From positions 124,001 to 188,000 of the forward strand of contig CADAHL010000001.1 in the NCBI GenBank assembly GCA_902787755.1: DNA of 64,000 bases, read 5' to 3'. The DNA is from Oscillospiraceae bacterium (lineage in GTDB: Bacteria; Bacillota; Clostridia; Oscillospirales; Oscillospiraceae). The notes beneath the pieces are model-generated. The model had not been told where the DNA came from. It searched no databases and saw nothing but the letters and a program-made list of their open reading frames with translations. Both the position numbers and the translations under genes were made by a program. Position 1 is the first letter of the stretch. Every line of letters begins with the position of its first letter. This document shows, in pieces, positions 49,523-59,163 of this stretch.

Positions 49523-51931
49523 TCACACCTGCACTCTTGCCGCAGCGGACTCCGAATGGGGCATGGCCACCACGCTATCCTTATCCGCCCGGGAAGGCTC
49601 CCCCATCAGGGCCAGGTCCAGGATCTCGTCCACATGCTCCGCCGGAACAAACTGCAGCGAAGCCCGCACTGTCTGATCAATGGTCTCCAGATCGGGGAGA
49701 TTGTCCCTGGGGATGATCACGGTCTTTACCCCGGAACGAAGGGCCGCCATGGTCTTCTCCCGCAGGCCGCCGATGGGAAGAACCCTGCCGCGAAGCGTGA
49801 TCTCCCCCGTCATGGCGATATCCGGACGCACCGGGCGGCCGGTGAGCGCGGAGATCAGGGCAATGGTCATGGTAATGCCCGCGGACGGACCGTCCTTGGG
49901 GACGGCGCCCTCCGGGAAGTGGATATGAATATCGTTTTTCTGGTAGAAATCCGGGGCGAGACCCAGTACCTGAGTCCTGCTGCGGATATAGGTGATCGCC
50001 GCTCTGGCCGACTCCTTCATCACGTCTCCCAGGTTGCCGGTGAGCTCCAGTTTCCCGCTTCCGGGAACGACAGCGACTTCCACGTCCAGTACTTCCCCTC
50101 CGACAGAGGTATAGGCCAGACCGCGAACCAGACCGATCTCGCCGCGGGTTCTCGGCAGATCGGGTTTGAATCTGGCAGGTCCAAGTAGCTCCTCCAGCTT
50201 CCCGGCCTTCACGGACAGACTCTTGAACCGCCCTTCCGCGATGCCTCCCGCAGCCTTGCGGCAAATGGCGGCAAGCTCTCGTTCCAGAAGACGGACGCCG
50301 GACTCTCTGGTATAGGACCGAATGATCTCCCGGATGGCGTCGTCGCCGATCTTCAGCTGTACGGCCTTCAGACCGTGCTTCTTTCGCTGCTTGGGAAGAA
50401 GGTGGCGCTTGGCGATCTGCAGCTTTTCTTCATCGGTATAGCTGGACAGCTCAATAACCTCCATGCGATCCAGCAGAGGTCTGGGGATCCCGCGAATATC
50501 GTTGGCCGTGGTAATAAAGAACACCTGAGACAAGTCAAAGGGCAGCTCAACGAAATGATCCCGGAAGCTGCTGTTTTGTTCCGGATCCAGCGCTTCCAGC
50601 AGAGCGGCGCTGGGATCGCCCCGGTAGTCGGAGCCCAGCTTGTCGATCTCATCAAGCACCATCAGCGGATTGCAGGTGCCCGCAGTCGTGATTCCGCTCA
50701 GGATCCTGCCCGGCATGGCGCCGATGTAGGTTTTCCGATGCCCCCGGATCTCCGCTTCATCGTGGATGCCGCCCAGAGAGACGCGAACCAGCTTCCGGTT
50801 GGTCGCCCGGGCTACGCTCATGGCAATGCTGGTCTTGCCCGTTCCCGGAGGCCCGACCAGGCAAAGAAGTCCGCCTTTGATCTCAGGCGAGAGCTGCTTT
50901 ACGGCAAGATACTCCAGGATCCGTTCTTTGACCTTTTCCAGGCCGAAGTGATCCTCGTCCAGGATCTTTCTGGCCTTGCTCAGATCCACGGTCTCCTGGC
51001 TGCGCTTGTTCCAGGGAAGCTCCAGGCACACGTCCAGATAGCTGCGCAGCACCGCGGCTTCTGCGGAGCCAAAGGGCTGCTTGTTGAGCCGGCCCAGTTC
51101 CTTGAGCAGCTTGTCGCGAACCTCCTGGGGTGCATCCAGCGCCAGGATCTTTTCCCGATACTCCTCGGTCTCCTCGGCGTCCTCGCCAAGCTCGGACTGG
51201 ATGAGCTTCATCTCTTCCCGCAGATAGTAATCTCTCTGATTCCGATTCATCTGCTCCTGAGTGGCCTCGCTGAGCTGCCGCTCGATTTCCAGGACCGCCA
51301 GCTCCCGCTTCAGAAGATCGTGAAGCTGCTTGAGCCGATCCATGGGCACAAGGGTCTCCAGCATGGCCTGTTTGGCTTCCACCTGGAAGGGCAGATTCTG
51401 CGCTATGTAACTGACGACATAGTCCGGCTCCGGCCGTGCCAGAAGATTGATGATCTGCTCATTGACCTGCTCGGGATTCATGTGCAGATAATCGTCGTAC
51501 ATGGAGATACAGCTGCGCAGCAGCGCCTCTGTGCGCGTGTCGTCCTCCTGCCTGATCTTCCGGTCCGGCAGAGGCACGACTCTGGCGGTATATCCCTTGG
51601 GGTCAGAGTCGATGCTCAGCGCTCTGGCGCGGTAGATCCCCTCCACCATCACCCGGCACACATTGCCCCGGGGCTGGCGCAGCTGCTGACGGATCCGGCA
51701 CACGGTACCCACCTCGTAGATATCCGCTGCCTCCGGAACCTCAACGCTCAGATCCCTCTGGGCCGCGAGGAAAATCAGCTGATTCTCCTTACCGGCCTGG
51801 GCCAGCGCGCCCACGGAGGCCGGGCGCTCCACGTCAAAGCTCATCAGCATCTCCGGGAACACACAGAGCCCTCTCAGGGCAACCATGGGAATTCGGCTTC
51901 CTTCAATTGTTTTGTTTTTCTTTTCCGGCAT
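49523..51931 (-). CDS. lon: ATP-dependent protease Lon
   Basis: Lon (802 residues) degrades misfolded and regulatory proteins in the cytoplasm. The N-terminal LON domain (about 14-210: IPMVALRGLCVFPEM) recognises substrate, followed by a coiled coil (ATQEQMNRNQRDYYLREEMKLIQ). The AAA+ module contains GPPGTGKT and Walker B LMVLDEIDK, and the C-terminal protease domain has the catalytic dyad S683 (KDGPSAG) and K726 (GLREKTMAA). It lies 40 bases after clpX. Confidence 0.97.
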   Translation of the reverse strand: MPEKKNKTIEGSRIPMVALRGLCVFPEMLMSFDVERPASVGALAQAGKENQLIFLAAQRDLSVEVPEAADIYEVGTVCRIRQQLRQPRGNVCRVMVEGIYRARALSIDSDPKGYTARVVPLPDRKIRQEDDTRTEALLRSCISMYDDYLHMNPEQVNEQIINLLARPEPDYVVSYIAQNLPFQVEAKQAMLETLVPMDRLKQLHDLLKRELAVLEIERQLSEATQEQMNRNQRDYYLREEMKLIQSELGEDAEETEEYREKILALDAPQEVRDKLLKELGRLNKQPFGSAEAAVLRSYLDVCLELPWNKRSQETVDLSKARKILDEDHFGLEKVKERILEYLAVKQLSPEIKGGLLCLVGPPGTGKTSIAMSVARATNRKLVRVSLGGIHDEAEIRGHRKTYIGAMPGRILSGITTAGTCNPLMVLDEIDKLGSDYRGDPSAALLEALDPEQNSSFRDHFVELPFDLSQVFFITTANDIRGIPRPLLDRMEVIELSSYTDEEKLQIAKRHLLPKQRKKHGLKAVQLKIGDDAIREIIRSYTRESGVRLLERELAAICRKAAGGIAEGRFKSLSVKAGKLEELLGPARFKPDLPRTRGEIGLVRGLAYTSVGGEVLDVEVAVVPGSGKLELTGNLGDVMKESARAAITYIRSRTQVLGLAPDFYQKNDIHIHFPEGAVPKDGPSAGITMTIALISALTGRPVRPDIAMTGEITLRGRVLPIGGLREKTMAALRSGVKTVIIPRDNLPDLETIDQTVRASLQFVPAEHVDEILDLALMGEPSRADKDSVVAMPHSESAAARVQV

Positions 51932-51971
51932 TCTGTTCTCCTTTCCGGAGGTTCCTGTTTCTGAGCGAGAG

Positions 51972-53207
51972 TCAGGCCCTGCGCTCGATGACCGGCTGGG
52001 CGCCGTTTACGCATTCCGGCGTAATGACGATCTTCGTGATCGTCGGATCGGAGGGCACCGTGTACATGATCTCGGTCATCACGCTTTCCATCACACTGCG
52101 CAGACCCCGGGCTCCGATCTTCCGGGCGATCGCCTTGTCGGCGATGGCTTCCAGCGCGGCAGGCTCAAAGACCAGATCCACGCCGTCATACTTCATGAGC
52201 GCCTGATACTGCTTGCTCATGGCGTTCTTCGGCTCGGTCAGGATCCGAACCAGATCGTCCCGCTTCAGGCTGTCCAGGGTGGCCAGAACAGGCAGCCTGC
52301 CGATCAGCTCCGGGATGATGCCGAACTGCAGCAGATCGTGCTGCTGCACGTCGGAAAGGATCTGACCCACATCCCGCTCGACAGAACTGGTGATCTGCGC
52401 GCCGAAGCCCATGGTCTTCTTGTCACTGCGCTTCTCGATGATCTTGTCCAGACCATCAAAAGCGCCGCCGCAGATGAAGAGAATGTTTGTGGTATCCACG
52501 TGGATGAATTCCTGGTGGGGATGCTTGCGCCCGCCCTGAGGCGGCACGTTGGCGATGGTTCCCTCCAGCAGCTTCAACAGCGCCTGCTGAACGCCCTCGC
52601 CGGATACGTCCCGGGTGATGGAGGTATTCTCGCTCTTGCGGGCGATCTTGTCGATCTCGTCGATATAGATGATGCCGCGCTGGGCGCGCTCCACATCGAA
52701 CTCAGCCGCCTGCAGCAGCTTCAGGATCACGTTCTCCACATCCTCGCCCACGTAGCCTGCTTCGGTAAGGGTCGTGGCGTCGGCGATGGCGAAGGGGACG
52801 TCCAGCATCTTTGCCATGGTCTGGGCAAACAGCGTTTTGCCGCTGCCGGTGGGGCCGATGAGCAGAATGTTGCTCTTCTGCAGCTCCACATCGTCCTTCG
52901 CTGCGTGGAGGATCCGCTTATAATGATTGTACACGGCGACGGACAAGACCATCTTGGCCCGATCCTGGCCGATCACATACTGATCCAGGTTCTCCTTGAT
53001 CTCTCTCGGCTTCGGCAGCTTTTCGAAGGCCATGGGAAGACCGTCGTAACTGGGAACCTCCGGCTCCAGGCCCACGATCTGAGCGCACATGCGTACGCAC
53101 TCGTCGCAGATATAACAGTCGTTGCCGGCAACCAGCCGGGTGACCATAGACTGAGGCTTGTTGCAGAAGGAGCAGCGAATACTCCGTCTGTCATCGCTTC
53201 TTGCCAT
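51972..53207 (-). CDS. clpX: ATP-dependent unfoldase ClpX
   Basis: ClpX feeds unfolded proteins to ClpP. From the ATG at 53207 (AAGGAG upstream) the protein is 411 residues, beginning with a zinc-binding domain C-x2-C...C-x2-C (CSFCNKP, CDEC). The AAA+ module has [14 protein letters not shown], Walker [11 protein letters not shown], pore-loop GYVGED and the ClpP-docking loop around LIGRLPV. A longer frame to 53243 has no start signal. It lies 69 bases downstream of clpP. Confidence 0.97.
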   Translation of the reverse strand: MARSDDRRSIRCSFCNKPQSMVTRLVAGNDCYICDECVRMCAQIVGLEPEVPSYDGLPMAFEKLPKPREIKENLDQYVIGQDRAKMVLSVAVYNHYKRILHAAKDDVELQKSNILLIGPTGSGKTLFAQTMAKMLDVPFAIADATTLTEAGYVGEDVENVILKLLQAAEFDVERAQRGIIYIDEIDKIARKSENTSITRDVSGEGVQQALLKLLEGTIANVPPQGGRKHPHQEFIHVDTTNILFICGGAFDGLDKIIEKRSDKKTMGFGAQITSSVERDVGQILSDVQQHDLLQFGIIPELIGRLPVLATLDSLKRDDLVRILTEPKNAMSKQYQALMKYDGVDLVFEPAALEAIADKAIARKIGARGLRSVMESVMTEIMYTVPSDPTITKIVITPECVNGAQPVIERRA

Positions 53208-53276
53208 TAACTTCTCCTTCCTCTTTCCCTGAGGAAAGCACATGGCTGAACCGCAGTCCAGCCATGCACCACAATC

Positions 53277-53858
53277 TCAGCGTTTGTAGATGACCTGATC
53301 GATGAGACCATAAGCTTTGGCCTCTTCCGCCGTCATCCAGCGATCGCGCTCGGAATCGGCCTTGACCTCTTCGGGAGTCTTCCCGGTGTTTTCAGCCAGG
53401 ATCCGATTCAAGCGCTGCTTGATCTTCAAGAAATGCTCTACGTCGATCTCCATATCGGAGACTTTGCCCTGAGTGCCTGCGGAGGGCTGGTGGATCATGA
53501 TCTCAGCATTGGGAAGCGCGATCCGCTTTCCCTTGGCGCCGGAGGACAGCAGGAACGCGCCCATGGAAGCCGCCATACCGATGCAGATGGTGGACACATC
53601 GGGCTTGATGTACTGCATGGTGTCATAAATGGCAAGGCCCGCGCTGACGCTCCCGCCGGGGCTGTTAATGTAGAACTGGATGTCCTTGTCCGGATCCTGG
53701 GCTTCCAGGTACAGAAGCTGAGCCACGATCAGACTTGCGGTGGCGTCGTTTACTTCTTCGGAAAGCATCACGATCCGGTCATTGAGCAGGCGGGAAAAAA
53801 TATCGTAGGATCTCTCTCCGCGGCTGGTCTGCTCAACTACGTAAGGTACTAAACTCAT
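53277..53858 (-). CDS. clpP: ATP-dependent Clp protease proteolytic subunit
   Basis: ClpP forms the 14-mer proteolytic chamber. The protein has 193 residues from the ATG at 53858, which follows AAAGGAGAG. The catalytic triad is S98 (GMAASMGA), H123 (MIHQP) and D172 (ERDRWM). The N-terminal [20 protein letters not shown] is the normal short propeptide region. It stands between tig and clpX, as in most bacteria. Confidence 0.97.
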   Translation of the reverse strand: MSLVPYVVEQTSRGERSYDIFSRLLNDRIVMLSEEVNDATASLIVAQLLYLEAQDPDKDIQFYINSPGGSVSAGLAIYDTMQYIKPDVSTICIGMAASMGAFLLSSGAKGKRIALPNAEIMIHQPSAGTQGKVSDMEIDVEHFLKIKQRLNRILAENTGKTPEEVKADSERDRWMTAEEAKAYGLIDQVIYKR

Positions 53859-53920
53859 TTGTACGCACTCTCCTTTTGTTTGCTGCTTATCCAAGAGAGC
53901 ATATCCCGATCCACGGGAAC

Positions 53921-55243
53921 TTATTCCTCTTTGGCTTCGGGCTCCTGGGCCGGCTCTTCCTCTTCGCCGACGACGGCGCTGCCGTAGATCAGGTCAGTGG
54001 CCTTTTCCTTCTTGAACTCGGCCACGATGAAGTCGTGATCGAAGTAGGCCTTGATATCCTCAGGCTTGGCGTTGACGCTGGCGGCGATTTTCTCGATATA
54101 GGCTTCCAGCTCCTCTTCCGTGGGCTCGATGCCCTCGGCGGCAGCCACAGCCTCCACCAGCAGGTCGCTGCGGACCTGGAACTCAGCGGAGGGCAGGATG
54201 CTCTGGTTCATGGTCTCGGCGTCGATGCCAAGCATACGCACCAGCTGCTGCATATCCACTTTCCGATCGGTCATGCCGAAGTTTGCGGCATAATTGCGGA
54301 TCATCTCCTCGGCCTTCTCCTGGATCATGGCGTCGGGAACCTCGACGGTCATGCCGTCGCAGGCCTTCTTCATGATGAGGGAGCGGAAGGCGCTCTCAGC
54401 CTGCTGATCGTACTTCTCCTGCAGCTTGGCGCGCACATCGGCACGATACTCGTCCAGCGTGTCAAAGCCCTGGTCGCCGGCAAACTCATCGTCGAGCTCG
54501 GGCAGCTCGTCCACGGTGATGCCGTTCAGGCGAACCTTGAATACCACGGCCTTGCCGGCCAGATGCTCCACATAGGTCTCGGGGAAGGTGATGTCCAGAT
54601 CCTTCTCCTGGCCGATCTCCATGCCGACTACCTGCTCCTCAAAGCCGGGAACGAAGGAGTGGCTGCCCAGCTCCAGGGAGTAATCCTCGGCCTTGCCGCC
54701 GTCAAAGCGCTCGCCGTCCAGGAAGCCGTCAAAGTCGATAACGACGGTGTCGCCCATCTGAGCGGGACGGTCGTCCACAGTGATCTTGCGGGCGTTCTGC
54801 TTGCGTGCCTTCTCGATCTCCTCGTCCACTTCCTCGTCGCTGGCCTTGGAGACATCCTTGGGAGCGCTCAGGCCCTTGTACTGACCCAGAGTGACCTCGG
54901 GATACACGGAGATACGGAAGCTGTAGGAAGCGGTGCGCTCCTCGGTGACTTCCACGTTCTCAATGGCGGGCGCACCGACCATGCGCAGACTGGATTCCTG
55001 CAGACCGAAGGTGAAAGCCTTCTCGGCCAGTTCGTCGATGGCGTCCTGGTAGAAGACCTCGCGGCCGTACATGCTCTCAACCAGCGTCCTGGGGGCTTTG
55101 CCCTTGCGGAAGCCGGGAATATTGATATTGCCCTTCGCCTTCAGGTAGGCGGCCTGAACCGCAGCTTCAAACTCAGCCGCATCGGACTCCACCTGGATGA
55201 TGGCAATGTTGTTTTCTTTTCTCTCTACGTTCTTGACGATCAT
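53921..55243 (-). CDS. tig: Trigger factor
   Basis: Trigger factor is the ribosome-bound chaperone and peptidyl-prolyl isomerase that meets nascent chains. The 440-residue protein has the ribosome-binding signature GFRKGKAPR near 44-52, an FKBP-like domain (about 150-240: [14 protein letters not shown]) and a helical C-terminal cradle ending in an acidic tail ([14 protein letters not shown]). It is the first gene of the tig-clpP-clpX-lon-engB cluster, with AGGAGGAG as ribosome site. Confidence 0.97.
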   Translation of the reverse strand: MIVKNVERKENNIAIIQVESDAAEFEAAVQAAYLKAKGNINIPGFRKGKAPRTLVESMYGREVFYQDAIDELAEKAFTFGLQESSLRMVGAPAIENVEVTEERTASYSFRISVYPEVTLGQYKGLSAPKDVSKASDEEVDEEIEKARKQNARKITVDDRPAQMGDTVVIDFDGFLDGERFDGGKAEDYSLELGSHSFVPGFEEQVVGMEIGQEKDLDITFPETYVEHLAGKAVVFKVRLNGITVDELPELDDEFAGDQGFDTLDEYRADVRAKLQEKYDQQAESAFRSLIMKKACDGMTVEVPDAMIQEKAEEMIRNYAANFGMTDRKVDMQQLVRMLGIDAETMNQSILPSAEFQVRSDLLVEAVAAAEGIEPTEEELEAYIEKIAASVNAKPEDIKAYFDHDFIVAEFKKEKATDLIYGSAVVGEEEEPAQEPEAKEE

Positions 55244-55284
55244 TTATCGTTCTCCTCCTCTATCTGTGACTGACGCACTCATGC

Positions 55285-55313
55285 ATCATATCAGAAGTCA
55301 TGAATAAAATCAA
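55285..55313 (-). promoter_or_regulatory. tig promoter
   Basis: TTGATT (55313-55308) and TATGAT (55290-55285) have a 17-base spacer, with TGA before the -10. The leader is about 40 bases. No CIRCE or CtsR-like repeat was seen here. Confidence 0.85.
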
Positions 55314-55378
55314 TGATAAATTCGTGAACATCGGTCTTTTTTCCCTTCATTCAAAGGCGAAGGAAGCTGTTTTGGCTG

Positions 55379-55807
55379 TCAAATGACGTAATTGTAGCCT
55401 TCCTCCTCCCCCATCAGATCGGCGATGGAGAATCCGGACAAGTATTCCCGAATGACCCGGTACAGTCCCTTCCAGACCGGCAGCGTCCGGCAGTTCTGAA
55501 CCCGGCCGCAGGGCGGCGAGCCGGCTTCGAGACATGCCACCGGCGCAAGCGTTCCTTCCATAATACTCAGTACCTGGGATACGCTGACGTTCTCCGGGCT
55601 ACTGGCCAGACGGTATCCGCCGCCCTTCCCTCTCAGACCGGTCACGATTCCCTCCTGAACCAGGGGCTTTACCAGGCTTTCCAAATATTTTTCCGAGATC
55701 TCCTGCCTCTCGGCGATCTCCTTGAGCGTGACGTACCCGTCAGCCTGATGCTCAGCCATATCGACCAGCACGCGAAGCGCGTAGCGTCCCTTTGTAGATA
55801 TCAGCAT
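55379..55807 (-). CDS. Rrf2-family regulator with Fe-S type cysteines
   Basis: This 142-residue dimeric winged-helix regulator begins MLISTKGRYALRVLVDMA. The HTH is in TLKEIAERQEISEKYLESLVKPL, with the wing GLRGKGGGYRLA. Three cysteines, C92-x7-C100-x5-C106, have the arrangement used by IscR- and NsrR-like members to bind an Fe-S cluster; CymR, the cysteine regulator of this family, lacks them. It is divergent from cysK with closely spaced promoters, so it probably senses Fe-S or sulfur status and controls cysteine synthesis. The ATG at 55807 follows GGAGGG; an ATG at 55828 is possible. Confidence 0.92.
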   Translation of the reverse strand: MLISTKGRYALRVLVDMAEHQADGYVTLKEIAERQEISEKYLESLVKPLVQEGIVTGLRGKGGGYRLASSPENVSVSQVLSIMEGTLAPVACLEAGSPPCGRVQNCRTLPVWKGLYRVIREYLSGFSIADLMGEEEGYNYVI

Positions 55808-55839
55808 CTGTAAACCCTCCAAGTCCATAGGTTTGTATC

Positions 55840-55868
55840 ATTATAACGATTTGCTGCGTAAATTTCAA
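55840..55868 (-). promoter_or_regulatory. rrf2 promoter
   Basis: TTGAAA (55868-55863) and TATAAT (55845-55840) are 17 bases apart. Its -35 lies only 23 bases from the -35 of cysK on the other strand. Confidence 0.85.
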
Positions 55869-55891
55869 CAGAAGAATCTGCAAATTGAACA

Positions 55892-55920
55892 TTGACAAAG
55901 CAGAGAGCACGCGCTATAAT
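55892..55920 (+). promoter_or_regulatory. cysK promoter, perfect consensus
   Basis: TTGACA (55892-55897) and TATAAT (55915-55920) have a 17-base spacer. A consensus promoter for a biosynthetic gene implies that a repressor is needed. Confidence 0.93.
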
Positions 55921-55932
55921 CCCTACATACAT

Positions 55933-55943
55933 ACCTGTTAGGT
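55933..55943 (+). promoter_or_regulatory. Candidate operator for the Rrf2 regulator
   Basis: ACCTGTTAGGT is a dyad (ACCT-N3-AGGT) located about 6 to 16 bases after the presumed cysK start site. A repressor bound there would block transcription. No match to a published Rrf2 site is claimed. Confidence 0.5.
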
Positions 55944-55987
55944 GGGTTTATGCTTCCGGCAGGAAATGAAAGATGGAGGTTCTGTTT

Positions 55988-56920
55988 ATGTCCAAGATTT
56001 ATACATCCGCTGATCAGCTGATCGGAAAGACGCCCCTGCTGGAGCTGACGCATATAGAGAAACGGGAAGGACTCCAGGCCAGAATTTTAGCAAAGCTGGA
56101 GTATCTCAATCCCGCCGGTTCTGTCAAGGACCGCATCGCCAAGGCGATGATCGATGACGCGGAGAAGAAAGGTCTGCTGAAAGAAGGATCCGTCATTATC
56201 GAGCCGACTTCCGGGAACACCGGTATCGGCCTTGCCTCCGTTGCCGCCGCCAGAGGATACCGCATTATCATCGTCATGCCGGAGACCATGAGTGTGGAGC
56301 GCCGACAGCTGATGAAGGCCTACGGTGCGGAGCTGGTCCTCACCGAGGGGGCCAAAGGCATGAAGGGCGCGATCGCCAAGGCGGAGGAGCTGGCCGCCCA
56401 GATTCCCGGCGCATTTATTCCCGGCCAGTTTGTGAACCCGGCAAATCCCGAGACTCACCGCCTAACCACGGGCCCGGAGATCTGGGAAGACACCGATGGC
56501 CAGGTCGACTTTTTCGTCGCCGGCGTGGGCACCGGCGGAACTGTCACCGGCGTTGGGGAGTTCCTGAAATCCAAAAATTCCGATGTGAAGGTTATTGCGG
56601 TGGAGCCGTCTTCTTCCCCGGTGCTGTCCAAGGGCACCGCCGGCGCGCACAAGATCCAGGGCATCGGGGCGGGATTCGTACCCGAGGTTCTCAACACGGC
56701 AGTCTATGACGAGGTCATTCCGGTGGAAAACGAGGCCGCCTTTGCCACCGGCAAATTGATGGGGAAAGCAGAGGGAATCCTGGTAGGAATCTCCTCCGGC
56801 GCCGCGCTGTTTGCCGCCATTGAGCTGGCCAAGCGCCCGGAGAACAAGGGGAAAACCATTGTGGTCCTCCTCCCCGATACCGGCGACCGCTATCTGTCCA
56901 CTCCCCTGTTTGCCGACTGA
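55988..56920 (+). CDS. cysK: Cysteine synthase A (O-acetylserine sulfhydrylase)
   Basis: CysK makes cysteine from O-acetylserine and sulfide with PLP. The protein has 310 residues from the ATG at 55988 (GGAGG 8 bases before). The PLP lysine is in [11 protein letters not shown], the substrate loop is [12 protein letters not shown], the phosphate-binding loop is [10 protein letters not shown], and GISSGAA lies near the C-terminus. The neighbouring Rrf2 regulator is the likely controller. The serine pathway gene glyA follows after a terminator. Confidence 0.97.
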   Translation: MSKIYTSADQLIGKTPLLELTHIEKREGLQARILAKLEYLNPAGSVKDRIAKAMIDDAEKKGLLKEGSVIIEPTSGNTGIGLASVAAARGYRIIIVMPETMSVERRQLMKAYGAELVLTEGAKGMKGAIAKAEELAAQIPGAFIPGQFVNPANPETHRLTTGPEIWEDTDGQVDFFVAGVGTGGTVTGVGEFLKSKNSDVKVIAVEPSSSPVLSKGTAGAHKIQGIGAGFVPEVLNTAVYDEVIPVENEAAFATGKLMGKAEGILVGISSGAALFAAIELAKRPENKGKTIVVLLPDTGDRYLSTPLFAD

Positions 56921-56939
56921 TCACTCTTCCTCTCTTTTG

Positions 56940-56967
56940 GGCCGCTCCGTCATGGGCGGCCTTTTTT
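56940..56967 (+). terminator. cysK terminator
   Basis: GGCCGC (56940-56945) pairs with GCGGCC (56956-56961), with two more inner G-C pairs past a bulge, and six T residues follow directly. Confidence 0.85.
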
Positions 56968-56976
56968 ATGTTTCAT

Positions 56977-57005
56977 TTGACAGAAGTGCGCGACACGATT
57001 ATAAT
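56977..57005 (+). promoter_or_regulatory. glyA promoter, perfect consensus
   Basis: TTGACA (56977-56982) and TATAAT (57000-57005) have a 17-base spacer; the start lies about 20 bases before the glyA ATG. Confidence 0.93.
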
Positions 57006-57033
57006 GCAGAAGTCTTTGAAAGGAGAGTCCGCT

Positions 57034-58272
57034 ATGTTTGAGCACATTTGTCGTCAGGATCCGGAGGTTTACGCCTCTATGCTTCGTGAACTGGACCGTC
57101 AGCGGGATCACATTGAGTTAATCGCGTCCGAGAACTTTGTCAGTCCCGCGGTGATGGAAGCTATGGGAAGCCATCTGACCAACAAATACGCCGAGGGATA
57201 TCCGGCCGCGCGCTATTACGGCGGCTGTCAGTACGTGGATGAGGTCGAGAATCTGGCGATCGAACGGGCCAAAAAGCTCTTTGGAGCGGAGCACGCCAAT
57301 GTGCAGCCCCATTCCGGCTCCCAGGCCAACATGGCGGTATATCTGGCACTTCTGCAGCCCGGGGATACGATCCTGGGAATGGACCTGAGCCATGGCGGAC
57401 ACCTGACCCACGGGTCCAGGGCTTCAATCTCCGGAAAATATTACCACGCTGAATTTTACGGTGTGGAGCCCGATACGGAAACGATCAATTATGACAAGGT
57501 CCTGCAGAAGGCCGAAGAGTGCCGGCCCAAGATCCTGATCGCCGGCGCCAGCGCCTATCCCCGGGTGATCGATTTCGCGAAAATGCGCGAGATCGCCGAC
57601 GCGGTGGGGGCTTACCTGATGGTGGACATGGCCCATATTGCCGGACTTGTGGCTGCCGGGGAGCATCCGAACCCGGTCCCCTATGCCCACGTGGTCACCA
57701 CGACGACGCACAAGACCCTGCGGGGTCCCAGGGGGGCGCTGATCCTCTGCAAGGAAGAGCTTCGCAAAAAGATCAACAGCGCCGTCTTCCCCGGAACCCA
57801 GGGCGGCCCGCTGATGCATATCATCGCGGGCAAGGCCGTCTGCTTCGGAGAGGCTCTGACTCCCGAATTCCGTGCCTACCAGCATCAGATCGTTCTGAAC
57901 GCGGCCGCTCTGGCCGAGACCCTGCGTTCCGAAGGCGTCCGGCTTGTCTCCGGAGGAACGGATAATCACTTGATGCTGGCGGATGTGATGAGCCGCGGTC
58001 TCACCGGACACCAGGTCCAGGAGCTTCTGGATGCGGCCAACATCACCGCAAATAAGAATACGATCCCCTTCGACACGCAGTCCATGCGTCAGACCAGCGG
58101 TATGCGCTTCGGGACTCCGGCCGTCACCACCCGGGGCATGAAGGAGGAAGAGATGCGCCAGATCGGCCGCATGATCGCGAAACTCATGTCTGACGGCGAG
58201 CAGGCTGTGCCCGAGGTCAAAGCCCAGGTTATCGAGCTGTGCCGTCGCTTCCCCCTCTACCCGGAATACTGA
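57034..58272 (+). CDS. glyA: Serine hydroxymethyltransferase
   Basis: GlyA converts serine and tetrahydrofolate to glycine and methylene-THF, supplying one-carbon units. The protein has 412 residues from the ATG at 57034 (AAAGGAGAG upstream). It includes [37 protein letters not shown], the cofactor lysine in [15 protein letters not shown] and [16 protein letters not shown] longer frame from 56968 lies in the promoter. It is monocistronic between promoter and terminator. Confidence 0.97.
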   Translation: MFEHICRQDPEVYASMLRELDRQRDHIELIASENFVSPAVMEAMGSHLTNKYAEGYPAARYYGGCQYVDEVENLAIERAKKLFGAEHANVQPHSGSQANMAVYLALLQPGDTILGMDLSHGGHLTHGSRASISGKYYHAEFYGVEPDTETINYDKVLQKAEECRPKILIAGASAYPRVIDFAKMREIADAVGAYLMVDMAHIAGLVAAGEHPNPVPYAHVVTTTTHKTLRGPRGALILCKEELRKKINSAVFPGTQGGPLMHIIAGKAVCFGEALTPEFRAYQHQIVLNAAALAETLRSEGVRLVSGGTDNHLMLADVMSRGLTGHQVQELLDAANITANKNTIPFDTQSMRQTSGMRFGTPAVTTRGMKEEEMRQIGRMIAKLMSDGEQAVPEVKAQVIELCRRFPLYPEY

Positions 58273-58280
58273 GTAACGCT

Positions 58281-58315
58281 AAAGGTCCTCCGGATGCTCG
58301 GAGGACCTTTTCTTT
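58281..58315 (+). terminator. glyA terminator
   Basis: An 11-bp perfect stem, AAGGTCCTCCG with CGGAGGACCTT, around a 6-base loop, is followed by TTCTTT. It begins 8 bases after the stop. Confidence 0.9.
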
Positions 58316-58375
58316 CACAAATAAGATTAAAGTTCACAAACTGTTCTCCCATTTCCGTTGATTTGTGATATAATA

Positions 58376-58384
58376 CCTCTCTGT
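58376..58384 (+). promoter_or_regulatory. Extended -10 promoter of the acyltransferase-PAP2 pair
   Basis: TGA plus TATAAT (58379-58384) form an extended -10 about 18 bases before the GTG start. No good -35 is seen at 17 bases. Confidence 0.55.
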
Positions 58385-58401
58385 TTTGGAGGGGATTCAT
58401 C

Positions 58402-59163
58402 GTGGAAGAGAAGAAAACTTCGCTGATTTATCGGATTATCCGTTGGCTTGTGTGGTTGTTTTCTCCGAATCTCACCCTTGTGGGAGAAGAGAAGCTGCCG
58501 GATGGCCCTTGCGTGATCATCGGTAATCACAGTCAGATGGCAGGTCCGATCGCCGGTGAGCTGTATTTCCCGGGAAATCGATATATCTGGTGCGCCGGAG
58601 AAATGATGAACCGGAAAGAGGTGGCGGAATATGCCTTCACCGACTTCTGGTCCTTCAAGCCCAAATGGACGCATCCTTTCTTTCGGCTGCTGTCGCATCT
58701 GATCGTACCGCTGTCGGTCTGTGTGTTCAACAATGCCCATACGGTCCCGGTGTATCACGACGCCAGACTCATCACCACATTTCGCGAATCCGTCGCCCTG
58801 CTCCAGAAGGGGGTCAGGCTGATCATCTTCCCGGAGAAGAATCAGCGGTACAACAACATTGTGTACGCCTTTCAGGACAAGTTTATCGACGTGGCCCGAT
58901 TCTACTTCAAGAGAACCGGAGAATCTCTTCCCTTCGTCCCCATGTACATCGCTCCCAGACTTCGAAAGATGTATCTGGGAGAGCCGATCCTGTTTGATCC
59001 CCAGGCTCCCATAGACAGCGAGCGTGAGCGGATCTGCCGGGAAGCCGCTGAACAGATCACGCGCATCGCCGCTTCCCTTCCCGAACACACGGTCGTCCCC
59101 TACCGCAACATTCCCAGAAAGGATTATCCCAAAAACAAACCGATCGAGGTCTACCAGAAATGA
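58402..59163 (+). CDS. PlsC-type acyltransferase lacking the HX4D aspartate
   Basis: This 253-residue protein is of the lysophospholipid acyltransferase (PlsC) fold. The catalytic motif normally reads NHxxxxD; here it is NHSQMAGP at 42-49, with H43 present but Gly48 in place of the Asp. The second conserved block IIFPEKNQRY (141-150) is good. Loss of the Asp weakens the case for classical acyl transfer, although some distant members tolerate changes. The start is GTG at 58402, with GGAGGGG about 8 bases upstream. The stop overlaps the PAP2 gene by four bases, so the two proteins are made together and likely share a lipid substrate. Confidence 0.85.
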   Translation: MEEKKTSLIYRIIRWLVWLFSPNLTLVGEEKLPDGPCVIIGNHSQMAGPIAGELYFPGNRYIWCAGEMMNRKEVAEYAFTDFWSFKPKWTHPFFRLLSHLIVPLSVCVFNNAHTVPVYHDARLITTFRESVALLQKGVRLIIFPEKNQRYNNIVYAFQDKFIDVARFYFKRTGESLPFVPMYIAPRLRKMYLGEPILFDPQAPIDSERERICREAAEQITRIAASLPEHTVVPYRNIPRKDYPKNKPIEVYQK

